A DNA stretch of 64,000 bases from NCBI GenBank assembly GCA_905182065.1, contig CAJIZN010000001.1, positions 248,001 through 312,000 on the forward strand. The letters are read 5' to 3'. This document shows positions 50,038 to 57,571 of the stretch, piece by piece; positions within the stretch are counted from its first letter, which is position 1, and every line of letters starts with the position of its first letter. Origin of the DNA: Candidatus Marisimplicoccus framensis (lineage in GTDB: Bacteria; Bacteroidota; Bacteroidia; Flavobacteriales; Flavobacteriaceae). A program made the position numbers and the translations under genes. The notes under the pieces are model-generated. The model did no database searches. It was not told the DNA's origin and saw only the letters and a program-made list of their open reading frames with translations.

Positions 50038-50070
50038 AGTTATTTTAAATAACTAATAGTTGAACAACTA
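50038..50070. promoter_or_regulatory. Two adjacent inverted repeats, possible metal-repressor operator
   Basis: AGTTATT-TTA-AATAACT (50038-50054) and TAGTTG-AA-CAACTA (50057-50070) lie 32-64 bp upstream of the small His-rich lipoprotein. Placement fits a Zur-like repressor site for the zinc locus, but neither matches a known Zur box closely. AT-rich sequence makes short palindromes common, so this is tentative. Confidence 0.4.
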
Positions 50071-50135
50071 AATAATTGTTTTTGAATTAATAACCTATAA
50101 ATTGTCAGTGACAAGATATATTTGGTTATAAAGCT

Positions 50136-50438
50136 CTATGTAATTGGGGGTCCACGATATTTAATATCGCTTGAAGAGCTATTTGAAAATAAATTTTGAG
50201 AATTTGAATTACTTTCTTTTAATAAATAATTAAAGTCTTGAGCTAGATAAAGATCATTTGAATTGTTATCAATATCAACAGAAAAGTATAGAGCTAAATC
50301 ACAACTTTGATTTTCTTTATGAAAGTGAATAGATATATCATCGCATGTATCATGAGAGTCATGAATTGCATGAACAGACTCTACTACGCTTGGAAATAAA
50401 AGAGTAATTAAAAAGAAGTAACTTAATAATGATCTCAT
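50136..50438 (-). CDS. Small exported His-containing protein ending RGPPIT
   Basis: A 100-residue exported protein: signal peptide about MRSLLSYFFLITLLFPSVVES, then VHAIHDSHDTCDDISIHFHK with several His and one Cys, a Ser/Asn-rich region and a C-terminal YRGPPIT. Small proteins of this type, with a similar RGPP tail, occur just before metal-related TonB receptor genes in Flavobacteriia. I infer a role with the adjacent His-rich lipoprotein and receptor. Function is unproven. Confidence 0.6.
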   Translation of the reverse strand: MRSLLSYFFLITLLFPSVVESVHAIHDSHDTCDDISIHFHKENQSCDLALYFSVDIDNNSNDLYLAQDFNYLLKESNSNSQNLFSNSSSSDIKYRGPPIT

Positions 50439-50504
50439 AAATTCAAATATAAGTAATATAGATTAAAATAAATGTAAAAAAAAAATTATATTTGCCGACT
50501 ATAT

Positions 50505-50578
50505 TCCTCCTTAGCTCAGTTGGTTAGAGCATCTGACTGTTAATCAGAGGGTCCTTGGTTCGAGTCCAAGAGGGGGAG
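50505..50578 (+). tRNA. tRNA-Asn (anticodon GTT)
   Basis: A 74-nt cloverleaf. The acceptor stem TCCTCCT pairs with AGGGGGA (one T-G wobble), followed by discriminator G at 50578. The anticodon arm is TCTGA-CTGTTAA-TCAGA with GTT at the centre; the T arm is CTTGG-TTCGAGT-CCAAG. CCA is not encoded, as is usual in this group. Confidence 0.97.
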
Positions 50579-50614
50579 CTTAAGTTCAATTAGTGTCTAC
50601 CACAATAATATTAA

Positions 50615-50641
50615 AGCTTCACTCATAGTGAGGCTTTTTTT
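50615..50641 (+). terminator. Intrinsic terminator after tRNA-Asn
   Basis: AGCTTCACT-CAT-AGTGAGGCT forms a 9-bp stem (one T-G pair), and the T-run continues to 50641. It lies 37 bp after the tRNA and in front of the convergent DUF998-like gene. Confidence 0.85.
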
Positions 50642-50662
50642 GTAGTTTAAAGAAGTTTAGTT

Positions 50663-51400
50663 TTATCTTTTTTTATTAAAGAGTATATTAAATCCATAAA
50701 CTTGATGTAGGATGGCAGCCATAAATGTTAATACAATTGATTTTTGAGCTATCACTTGTAGCATAAGGTCTGCTTCACTATATATTTTTCCAGGGCCAAT
50801 CTGAGGACCAAAAAATATAATTCTCAAATAAACAAATAGTACTATACAAAAAGCTACATACCCAAGAAAATAGGTGTTGCTAAGATAATTAGAATGGTAA
50901 ACCGTAAGGCTATGAAGAATACATAGGAAGAATAGAGTTAGAAAAGCATAATTTGCAAAAAACACATGCGCTCCAAAATCAAGATCGTGAGGCACAAATC
51001 CAACTCCAGCATAAAAGAATCCTGCTAGTAATCCTACAGGCATAGTAATTTTGGAATAAAAAATTGACTTATTAGAGTCCCCAATAAGACCAAAGACTTT
51101 TTTAAAATTAAAGTAAAAGAGCATTAATGTTCCCCCAATCAAAATCAAACTTCCATTAAATAAAAGCATTGACGGGGTGTTATCTTTTTGAATAATAGCT
51201 AGATTTGTTTCGTCTGTATTTGTTTTTAAACTTCCTAATTCACTTAGAAAATTATGGGTAAAGGAGTAGTAATCTGATTGATATTCAATAATTTCTTTGT
51301 GAGATCCTGGGTAAATTAATGCAGCAATGATAGAGCAAAAAAAGAAAATTGTAATTGATATAATGGGAAGTTTAACTAAATAAAATCTTGCTTTTTTCAT
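50663..51400 (-). CDS. DUF998-like multi-pass membrane protein
   Basis: A 245-residue membrane protein with about six or seven helices. The early segment YYSFTHNFLSELGSLKT carries the FLSELG motif typical of the DUF998 family, and GFFYAGVGFVPHDLDFGAH follows. Function is unknown. The start overlaps the end of the thioredoxin-like gene by 4 bp, so it belongs to the unit dtxR / thioredoxin-like / DUF998. Confidence 0.75.
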   Translation of the reverse strand: MKKARFYLVKLPIISITIFFFCSIIAALIYPGSHKEIIEYQSDYYSFTHNFLSELGSLKTNTDETNLAIIQKDNTPSMLLFNGSLILIGGTLMLFYFNFKKVFGLIGDSNKSIFYSKITMPVGLLAGFFYAGVGFVPHDLDFGAHVFFANYAFLTLFFLCILHSLTVYHSNYLSNTYFLGYVAFCIVLFVYLRIIFFGPQIGPGKIYSEADLMLQVIAQKSIVLTFMAAILHQVYGFNILFNKKR

Positions 51401-51937
51401 AAGTCTGAAAAATTAGAAATAAATTCACTAACATACTTTCTCATATCACCAGGATTAGAAAAAGAAGCATAATCTCCTTCTTTAATCATTTTTAGATATG
51501 GTTCTAATTGTTGAGGTTTATAATATCCAACCACAGGCATAATTGGCCCTCCATTTTCATTGAAAAATACCATTGTAGGATATGCTGAAATTCCTAAAAA
51601 CTTTGTAAACTCATGAGAACTATTTTTTCCTTTTCTTTTAGGGTCATACTTTGGGTTATTAAATACACGATCATAAAAATAAATCTCTTCAATCCCTTCT
51701 CCATTAAATTTAACAGCATAGAAATTTTCATTTACATAAGCTATCAAATCTTTATTTGAAAAAGTATGTTTATCTAACAGTTTACATGGGCCACACCAAT
51801 TAGCATAAACATCCATAAAAATTTTTTTGGGTACTGGTTTTTTGTGCCTCTAAAGCTTCTGGTAAAGACATCCATTTTATTTCCTGTGCCTGGAGGCCTA
51901 AACTGAATAGTATGGTTAACAAATAAATCTTTTTCAT
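51397..51937 (-). pseudogene. Exported thioredoxin-like protein, split by a +1 frameshift
   Basis: A frame from the ATG at 51937 encodes a signal peptide and linker (MKKIYLLTILFSLGLQAQ, then EIKWMSLPEALEAQK) and then stops making sense. The open frame ending at 51397 supplies PVPKKIFMDVYANWCGPCKL and the rest of a thioredoxin fold, with DVYANWCGPC as the CxxC site and a cis-Pro in AYPTMVFF. Dropping one A from the A6 run (T6 at 51838-51843 on the plus strand) joins them into about 179 residues. Homopolymer error or slippage are both possible. It lies 9 bp after dtxR. Confidence 0.8.
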
Positions 51938-51946
51938 TATGTATAA

Positions 51947-52357
51947 TTAATAATCATAATCTGGAATTATAGACCCATGAGGATCTATTGAGGTGTCTCC
52001 TAAAATTTCACGCATTCTGTTGAAAAATTTTGAATTTTCAATATGTTCAATTTCTTCAGCGATTTCATGTACTTCATCCAATTTAAAATTCATTTTTTCA
52101 ACTAAGTAAAGCTCAATTAATCTATGTTTAGAAATGATTTCTGTAGCTTTAATTTTTCCTGAAGAGGTTAAAAGAATTGGTTTATAAGGTTTGGTGTCAA
52201 TTAGCCCCATTACAACTAATTTTTTAATCATATTTGACACAGTAGACTTACTCACTTTGAAATAACGAGAAAGAGATGTAACGTTAACCGGCAATTCTTT
52301 TTCTTGTTTTTTATATATAATTTTTAGATAATTTTCTTTTTCTACTGTTTTTTTCAT
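51947..52357 (-). CDS. DtxR/MntR-family metal-dependent repressor
   Basis: A 136-residue regulator with an N-terminal winged helix (VTSLSRYFKVSKSTVSNMIKKL) and a metal-binding and dimerisation domain (SKHRLIELYLVEK, DEVHEIAEEIEHIEN). It lacks the C-terminal SH3-like domain, as in MntR. Ligand-type residues His and Glu in the second part match MntR His77, Glu99, Glu102 and His103; the N-terminal Asp8/Glu11 equivalents are Asn and Lys, so metal choice (Mn or Fe) is open. It is divergent from a TonB receptor across a 19-bp palindrome, probably its own operator. Confidence 0.88.
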   Translation of the reverse strand: MKKTVEKENYLKIIYKKQEKELPVNVTSLSRYFKVSKSTVSNMIKKLVVMGLIDTKPYKPILLTSSGKIKATEIISKHRLIELYLVEKMNFKLDEVHEIAEEIEHIENSKFFNRMREILGDTSIDPHGSIIPDYDY

Positions 52358-52375
52358 TGTAATGTTTTGTAGTAT

Positions 52376-52394
52376 AAAACTAATAATTAGTTTT
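52376..52394. promoter_or_regulatory. Perfect 19-bp palindrome between dtxR and the TonB receptor gene
   Basis: AAAACTAATAATTAGTTTT has 9-bp arms around one base, in the 56-bp divergent gap. It is overlapped by a direct repeat GTTTTGTAGT (52364-52373 and 52390-52399, 26 bp apart). Position and symmetry suit autoregulation by the DtxR-like protein and control of the receptor. It differs from the TTTAGAA palindromes at 10-17 kb. Confidence 0.65.
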
Positions 52395-52413
52395 GTAGTG
52401 AAAAACTTTTTAA

Positions 52414-54660
52414 GTGAAATTAAATATAATACTTTTTGTTCTTTTTTCTATTCAAACAGGATTTGCTCAGGAACATACTGTAAATGGAACAGTCTATTCT
52501 GAGGGGGAACCTCTTAATGGAGCTTCACTGAGAATTAAAGGCACAAATTTGGGAACTATAACAAATGAGAAAGGGTATTTTTCAATTAAATTTTCTAAAA
52601 AAAAAAACAATCAATTAATAATTTCATATACAGGTCATAAGTCTAAACAAATAGAAATTGATCCAAAGGACAGTGATATAGGAAAAATTATATTAGAATT
52701 ATATGAATCACTTGACGAAATAGTTATTTCTGGAACCTTAAAACCAGTCTCTAAGCTTAACAGTCCAGTGGCTGTTGAAGTCTATAGTCAAAGTTTTTTC
52801 AAAGCAAATCCTTCCCCATCTATATTTGAGTCATTAGAAAGCATAAATGGTATTCGACCACAACTTAACTGTAATGTATGTAATACTGGTGATATTCATA
52901 TCAATGGGCAAGAGGGGAGCTACACAATGGTTCTTATTGATGGACTTCCAATTGTTAGTGGTTTATCAACAGTATATGGTTTATCTGGCATTCCTCAATC
53001 TCTAATAGAGCGTGTTGAAATAGTCAAAGGGCCAGCATCTACTCTTTATGGATCAGAAGCTATAGGAGGGGTAATTAATTTAATAACAAAGTTACCTGAA
53101 AATTCCTCTAAGCTTTCCGTTGATTCTTTTTTGTCTGACTGGGGTGAACTTAATACAGATATTGGGTATAAGTATAGTTTATCAAAAAGAACAACAGGTC
53201 TTTTAGGAATTAATTATTTTAATTTTTCTAATCCAATAGACAATAATAATGATGGATTTACAGATTTGACTATTCAAGACCGTATCTCAATTTTTAACAA
53301 GTTTACTTACGGAGATAAATTATCATTTGCCACAAGATTTGTCTACGAGGATAGATGGGGAGGACAGTTAAATTGGGAGCCAAAATATAGAGGTGGAGAC
53401 ACTGTTTATGGAGAAAATATTTATACTACTAGGTTTGAAGCTTTTGGGAATTATACATTCAATAAAAATCTTTCTTTTCAATTTAGCTATAATAATCACA
53501 CTCATAACTCAGCTTATGGAACAACAATTTTTAATGCAAATCAAACTATAGGTTTTGGTCAACTAATTTGGAATAAATCAATAAAAAACAATGATCTATT
53601 ATTTGGGTTAGCATATAGATATACATATTATGATGATGATACAACTGCAACTTTTAATGAGATTCTAAATTCAAATCAAGAAGATATTTATCATATGCCA
53701 GGATTATTTATTCAGGATGAAATAAAAATAAATGAGAGTAATACATTGCTTTTAGGGATTAGATTTGATCATAATTCTTTACACGGAAACATATTTACAC
53801 CTCGTATTAACTATAAATTAAGCAACTATGATCAAACCTCAATCCTAAGGCTGAGTTTTGGAACTGGATATCGTGTTGCACAAGTTTTCACAGAAGATCA
53901 TGCAGCATTAACTGGAGCTAGAGATGTTGTTTTTTTGAATGATCTAGAACCTGAAAAGTCTTGGAATACAAATCTTAATTATGTTAAAAAAGTATACCTA
54001 AAAGAGGGAGCCATTATTGATTTTGATATAAGCATATTTAAGACTCAATTTTCAAATAAAATTATACCTGATTATGATACTAATCCAAATAAAATTATTT
54101 ATGACAATCTAAAAGGAAGATCAATTTCGCAAGGAGTTTCTCTTAATATTAATTCACTTTTAGAAAATGGGATTAGATTTAATTTGGGAGCTACTTATAT
54201 AGATTCATACATAAAAGAAGATGGCGTGAAAACAGTACCATATCTTACTGAAAAGTTTCAAGGTGTATGGAAATTTGAAAAAAAATGGAATGATAAGAAT
54301 TTAATTTTTGATTTAACAGGTACTACAATTGGCCCTTTAAGATTACCTACTCTTAGCAGGCTTGATCCTAGACCAGACTATTCATCTACGTTTAGTATTG
54401 TCAATATTCAGCTGACTAAAATATTAAAAAACACATTTGAAATTTATGGAGGTGTCAAAAATATATTTGATTTTACTCCACCTAAAAACAGTATAGCCCG
54501 ATCTTTTGATCCATTTGACAAACAAGTAGTTTTTGATAATAGTGGGAATGCAATACAAAATGAAAACAATCCATATGCTCTTACTTTTGATCCTTCTTAT
54601 GTGTTTGCTTCAAATCAAGGTTTTAGATTTTTCTTCGGCTTGAGATATAGAATTCCTTAA
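52414..54660 (+). CDS. TonB-dependent receptor with carboxypeptidase-like domain (metal-related)
   Basis: A 748-residue receptor. Signal peptide MKLNIILFVLFSIQTGFAQ, then a carboxypeptidase-regulatory-like domain (HTVNGTVYSEGEPLNGASLR) of about 80 residues. The plug contains the unusual Cys pair in NCNVCNTGDIHINGQEG, GSYTMVLIDGLPIVSGLSTV and KGPASTLYGSEAIGGVINLI. The barrel ends with YAL-type termini, YVFASNQGFRFFFGLRYRIP. The CNVCNTGDIHING plug signature marks a distinct Bacteroidota subfamily. Divergence from dtxR and the shared palindrome suggest uptake of iron or manganese, or a complex of one. Confidence 0.87.
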   Translation: MKLNIILFVLFSIQTGFAQEHTVNGTVYSEGEPLNGASLRIKGTNLGTITNEKGYFSIKFSKKKNNQLIISYTGHKSKQIEIDPKDSDIGKIILELYESLDEIVISGTLKPVSKLNSPVAVEVYSQSFFKANPSPSIFESLESINGIRPQLNCNVCNTGDIHINGQEGSYTMVLIDGLPIVSGLSTVYGLSGIPQSLIERVEIVKGPASTLYGSEAIGGVINLITKLPENSSKLSVDSFLSDWGELNTDIGYKYSLSKRTTGLLGINYFNFSNPIDNNNDGFTDLTIQDRISIFNKFTYGDKLSFATRFVYEDRWGGQLNWEPKYRGGDTVYGENIYTTRFEAFGNYTFNKNLSFQFSYNNHTHNSAYGTTIFNANQTIGFGQLIWNKSIKNNDLLFGLAYRYTYYDDDTTATFNEILNSNQEDIYHMPGLFIQDEIKINESNTLLLGIRFDHNSLHGNIFTPRINYKLSNYDQTSILRLSFGTGYRVAQVFTEDHAALTGARDVVFLNDLEPEKSWNTNLNYVKKVYLKEGAIIDFDISIFKTQFSNKIIPDYDTNPNKIIYDNLKGRSISQGVSLNINSLLENGIRFNLGATYIDSYIKEDGVKTVPYLTEKFQGVWKFEKKWNDKNLIFDLTGTTIGPLRLPTLSRLDPRPDYSSTFSIVNIQLTKILKNTFEIYGGVKNIFDFTPPKNSIARSFDPFDKQVVFDNSGNAIQNENNPYALTFDPSYVFASNQGFRFFFGLRYRIP

Positions 54661-54695
54661 TAAAAAGAACTCTTAAAAAAAGAGGCTTCTAAAAA

Positions 54696-55094
54696 TTAAT
54701 GTTTACAGCATTTATCATCATCACATCTACAATATTTTAAATTATAGACATGTAATCCAGAAAGAGATATCGCAGCAGCATAAGTATAAATTTCTGGAAG
54801 AGATGAAATTTCAAGGAATTCATTTATAATTAAACTGGAAAGAATTAACCAGGTTGAAACTAATAAAACCTTTACAGATAATTTAGTAGAATTTTTAACT
54901 GTATGATATATAGCTAAAAAGGAAATCAATAAAAAAACATAATTCAATGATTGCCATAAAAAAGGTATCTCTTGAGTAAGTGTTACAGAGGTAGCTTGTG
55001 ACAAAAATAAAAAGGGAGTAAAAAGGCAATGCAGCATACAAAGACTACTTGCAGTCACACCTATATGATCAGAATTAATATCAATTATTTTCAT
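54696..55094 (-). CDS. MerC-domain membrane protein
   Basis: A 132-residue four-helix membrane protein of the MerC family, recognised from DHIGVTASSLCMLHCLFTPF with the CMLHC pair and from a C-terminal Cys/His cluster (CRCDDDKCCKH). MerC was named for mercury transport, but in Bacteroidota MerC-domain genes are usually beside metal regulators and TonB receptors, not mer operons. Here it is convergent with the receptor gene of the dtxR locus, and no merR/merA is present, so essential-metal transport is more likely than mercury resistance. Confidence 0.85.
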   Translation of the reverse strand: MKIIDINSDHIGVTASSLCMLHCLFTPFLFLSQATSVTLTQEIPFLWQSLNYVFLLISFLAIYHTVKNSTKLSVKVLLVSTWLILSSLIINEFLEISSLPEIYTYAAAISLSGLHVYNLKYCRCDDDKCCKH

Positions 55095-55218
55095 AAACCG
55101 ACCGCAAATATAAGTCTTTTATACATTTTTAGATCTTAACAAGGAAAAATCGTTAGAGAGGATTATTGTTTTAATCCTGCTCAACTTCCTCAATAATAAA
55201 ATTTTAAGAATAATTAAT

Positions 55219-55245
55219 AACCCTCATTCTTTAATGGGGTTTTTT
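55219..55245 (+). terminator. Bidirectional-looking terminator hairpin
   Basis: AACCC-T-CATT pairs with AATG-GGGTT around CTTT (one bulged T), followed by T4 on the plus strand. On the minus strand it comes just after the 56-residue basic protein gene and is followed by a weaker T-rich run, so it may end that gene's transcript. The rest of 55095-55246 holds a loose hairpin (AGGATTA/TAATCCT) and no gene. Confidence 0.6.
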
Positions 55246-55246
55246 A

Positions 55247-55417
55247 TTAGTTCCCTCTTCCAACTTTTCTAACACCTGTCATCTTCGCTTTACCAACACC
55301 CTTTGATTGAAGCTTACTGCTAAATTTTTTCTTAGAATTTTTATTTGAGCTCTTAGACTGACGTTTACCGTTAGTTTCTTTATTATCGTTTTTATTTCCA
55401 AAAAATTTACTACCCAT
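55247..55417 (-). CDS. Small highly basic protein (56 residues)
   Basis: Direct translation from the ATG at 55417 gives MGSKFFGNKNDNKETNGKRQ, then a Lys/Ser/Asn-rich stretch (SKSSNKNSKKKFSSK) and GVGKAKMTGVRKVGRGN, ending TAA at 55247. Small MGSKFFG...GRGN-type basic proteins occur in Flavobacteriia. The charge suggests nucleic-acid or ribosome binding. It is followed by a terminator hairpin, supporting a real transcription unit. Function unknown. Confidence 0.6.
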   Translation of the reverse strand: MGSKFFGNKNDNKETNGKRQSKSSNKNSKKKFSSKLQSKGVGKAKMTGVRKVGRGN

Positions 55418-55552
55418 ATTGTTTTAGTTTGAAATAGACATCATTAAATTTAAAAAGAATATTCAAATCACTCAAAAATGAATTAAAATATTTATAAAAT
55501 TATTAACAACATTACTGAGTGATCTAGTATTTAATTTTTTTACTTTCGACGA

Positions 55553-56305
55553 ATGTACAAATATATAGCATTAATATCTCTTACATTAATCTCATGTAGT
55601 AAAAGCGATGAAAGTGATATTTCAACAAATGATAATTTAACAACTAATCAAGTTGGTTTTGTAAACTCTGGAAATATTTATTTTGAGAACAATACATGCA
55701 AATGTCCAGATGCTGCAAATGGAGATAAAGACATAATTGGCGGCACTACATACACCGCAGTCAATAATTCTTCTATTAAGGATGAAATTACAAATGGAAA
55801 TACATACCTGTGCACAACATTGGTAACTAATATGTCTGGTGTATCATTATCAGGAGTATTTCAAAATTTTTTCAACAATAACTCATTTAACTCTAATATT
55901 AGTTTTTGGGATGTATCAAATGTTACTAATATGGATGGAATGTTCTACAATGCAGACTTATTCAATCAAGATATTTCTAGTTGGGATACTTCAAAAGTAG
56001 ATAATATGGGTAGCATGTTTAAAAATGCCTCATCTTTCAATCAAGATATTTCTAGTTGGGATACTTCAAAAGTTACTAAAATGCTTGACTTATTTAGAGC
56101 TGCTACATCATTTAATCAAAATATTTCTAGTTGGGATACTTCAAGTGCCACAAGCATGTCAAAAATGTTTGAAAATGCTACATCATTTAATCAAAATATT
56201 TCTAGTTGGTGCGTTTCTAACATTTCTGAAGAGCCTGAAAATTTTTCAATGAATTCACCTCTATTAGATTCCTACAAACCATTGTGGGGTTCATGTCCTG
56301 AATAA
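55553..56305 (+). CDS. BspA-like (DUF285) surface repeat lipoprotein
   Basis: A 250-residue lipoprotein, lipobox LTLISC followed by SKSDESDIS. After ~110 residues, including a [20 protein letters not shown] segment, come five 25-residue repeats of the DUF285/BspA type, each with [11 protein letters not shown] and NMxxMF. The last repeat changes to SSWCVSNIS and ends in [16 protein letters not shown]. Such proteins are surface-exposed and sometimes adhesive in other bacteria; nothing here fixes a ligand. A TACTTTCG element precedes the ATG by 4 bp and may be the promoter. Confidence 0.85.
   Translation: MYKYIALISLTLISCSKSDESDISTNDNLTTNQVGFVNSGNIYFENNTCKCPDAANGDKDIIGGTTYTAVNNSSIKDEITNGNTYLCTTLVTNMSGVSLSGVFQNFFNNNSFNSNISFWDVSNVTNMDGMFYNADLFNQDISSWDTSKVDNMGSMFKNASSFNQDISSWDTSKVTKMLDLFRAATSFNQNISSWDTSSATSMSKMFENATSFNQNISSWCVSNISEEPENFSMNSPLLDSYKPLWGSCPE
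55886..56260 (+). repeat. Five tandem 75-bp repeats in the BspA-like gene
   Basis: Copies begin at 55886, 55961, 56036, 56111 and 56186, an exact 75-bp period. The core TCAATCAAGATATTTCTAGT is nearly identical in copies 2 and 3, and copies 4 and 5 share TTTAATCAAAATATTTCTAG. Copy 1 is the most divergent. Recent expansion and copy-number variation are likely. Confidence 0.88.
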
Positions 56306-56327
56306 TTTGATTCACTATCTTTGGTAA

Positions 56328-56558
56328 ATGAAAATCACAAAAATACTATTAATACATTTATCGATTTTAATCTTTTCTTGTTCCTCTGAAGATAAAGTTG
56401 AAGACTCTTGTGTAGATGAATCTATAATTGAGGAATTTAGTGTTTGCATTGAAATTTATCAGCCTGTTTGCGGATGTGATGGAGTAACGTATCCTAATTC
56501 ATGCTATGCAGAAACTTTCAATGGTGTGACATCATATATTAACGGAGCTTGTAATTAA
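56328..56558 (+). CDS. Kazal-type protease-inhibitor-like lipoprotein
   Basis: A 76-residue lipoprotein: signal and lipobox LSILIFSC, an acidic stretch EDKVEDSCVDES, then a Kazal-like domain with CIEIYQPVCGCDGVTYPNSC and a late Cys in SYINGACN. The CGCDGVTYPN core is diagnostic of Kazal domains. It may inhibit external serine proteases or simply be a stable surface fold. It starts 22 bp after the BspA-like gene and ends 1 bp before the DUF3784 gene. Confidence 0.82.
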   Translation: MKITKILLIHLSILIFSCSSEDKVEDSCVDESIIEEFSVCIEIYQPVCGCDGVTYPNSCYAETFNGVTSYINGACN

Positions 56559-56559
56559 T

Positions 56560-56883
56560 ATGGATATAATATCAGCAGTAATAGTGTTTACAGGTTTACT
56601 TTTCATAATAATATCAAAATTAATAAATAGAGAAAATGCAAAAATGCTACTAGCAGGGTATAATACAATGTCAGAATCTGAAAGAGAAAAATTTGATATT
56701 GACGGATATCTAAACTTTTTCAAACCATTCTTTTTCAAACTAGGCACCTACAGTACATTAATCTATTTTATAACTTTATTTATACTTAATTTAGATATAG
56801 CCTTGATAGCTTACACTATTTCTATATTAATCCCACTACCATATATAATAATTAAAGGAAATAGGTTTTACAAAAAAGGTTGA
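56560..56883 (+). CDS. DUF3784-like membrane protein
   Basis: A 107-residue protein with three helices. It has the DUF3784 pattern: an N-terminal helix, then NRENAKMLLAGYNTMSESER with KFDIDGYLNFFK, then two helices. The conserved AGYNTMSE motif makes the call fairly secure. Function unknown. It is on the same strand as the Kazal lipoprotein and convergent with the next gene. Confidence 0.72.
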   Translation: MDIISAVIVFTGLLFIIISKLINRENAKMLLAGYNTMSESEREKFDIDGYLNFFKPFFFKLGTYSTLIYFITLFILNLDIALIAYTISILIPLPYIIIKGNRFYKKG

Positions 56884-56892
56884 AATCTTGGT

Positions 56893-57093
56893 TTAATTTC
56901 CTATGAGGTTAAGAAAGATATATTTCCAAATAAGATATAATAGGTGTCCTAGAATTAACCCCCAAGTCAAAACCTTTTTTACATTTTTATCTCCTTTGAA
57001 AAATTTAAGTTTGTCTACAAGAATATAAGAAATTAAAATACTTATTAGTATCCACAATCCAAAAGCAGTATAATCTATTAAAGTGAAGTTCAT
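56893..57093 (-). CDS. Small two-helix membrane protein
   Basis: A 66-residue product with two hydrophobic helices (about 8-26 and 42-63) separated by a basic loop KLKFFKGDKNVKK. It overlaps the upstream lipoprotein gene by 4 bp (ATGA), an arrangement that supports translation. No family recognised. Confidence 0.55.
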   Translation of the reverse strand: MNFTLIDYTAFGLWILISILISYILVDKLKFFKGDKNVKKVLTWGLILGHLLYLIWKYIFLNLIGN

Positions 57094-57506
57094 TGTGTAA
57101 GTGATTTTTCAGCTTTTTGTTTTATTCTTGATTTATTTAAAATACTATCTCTTAATTCCGACTTCCTGTCAAATTCTTTATCAGTAATATTAATCTTCAT
57201 TAACTCTCTATTAACTGTATATATTTCATAATTAAACAAAGCTTGATTTAAAAACTCTAATGCTTTAATTTCATTATCTACTCCTCCAAGACTATTATCT
57301 TTTTTTAACGCCTTTGAATAAACAGAAATAATTTCTTCGGCAATAATTTCATAGGCCTCTATAAAAGCACTTTCCATCTCTTCAGATTCAAGCTCTTTTG
57401 CCTCATACGTTGATTCACCGGATTGACTGAAGTTATAACTGTCTAGATAATAGATCTCCCCTCCACAACTAACTAGAAAAAAAGATAAGAATAGAATTTT
57501 TCTCAT
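57090..57506 (-). CDS. Lipoprotein of unknown function, helical
   Basis: A 138-residue lipoprotein: MRKILFLSFFLVSC lipobox, then GGEIYYLDSYNFSQSGES and a mostly helical, Glu-rich body (YEAKELESEEMESAFIEAYE). It has no motif I recognise. Its stop overlaps the start of the small membrane protein, so the two form one unit. The 184-bp gap upstream contains the G4 repeat pair at 57572-57602 and no gene. Confidence 0.6.
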   Translation of the reverse strand: MRKILFLSFFLVSCGGEIYYLDSYNFSQSGESTYEAKELESEEMESAFIEAYEIIAEEIISVYSKALKKDNSLGGVDNEIKALEFLNQALFNYEIYTVNRELMKINITDKEFDRKSELRDSILNKSRIKQKAEKSLTQ

Positions 57507-57571
57507 ATCTAAAATTAAAAAATTATCAGAAATTAAATTGTTTTATGAAAGAATCTTTTAATATTTTATTA

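Noticed and set aside
54696-55094. Mercury resistance locus based on the MerC domain
   Set aside because: No merA, merT, merP or merR homologue is present; MerC-domain genes in this phylum usually lie in other metal loci.
55157-55180. AGGATTA/TAATCCT hairpin
   Set aside because: No T-run follows and it is not near a gene end that needs it; likely chance in AT-rich DNA.
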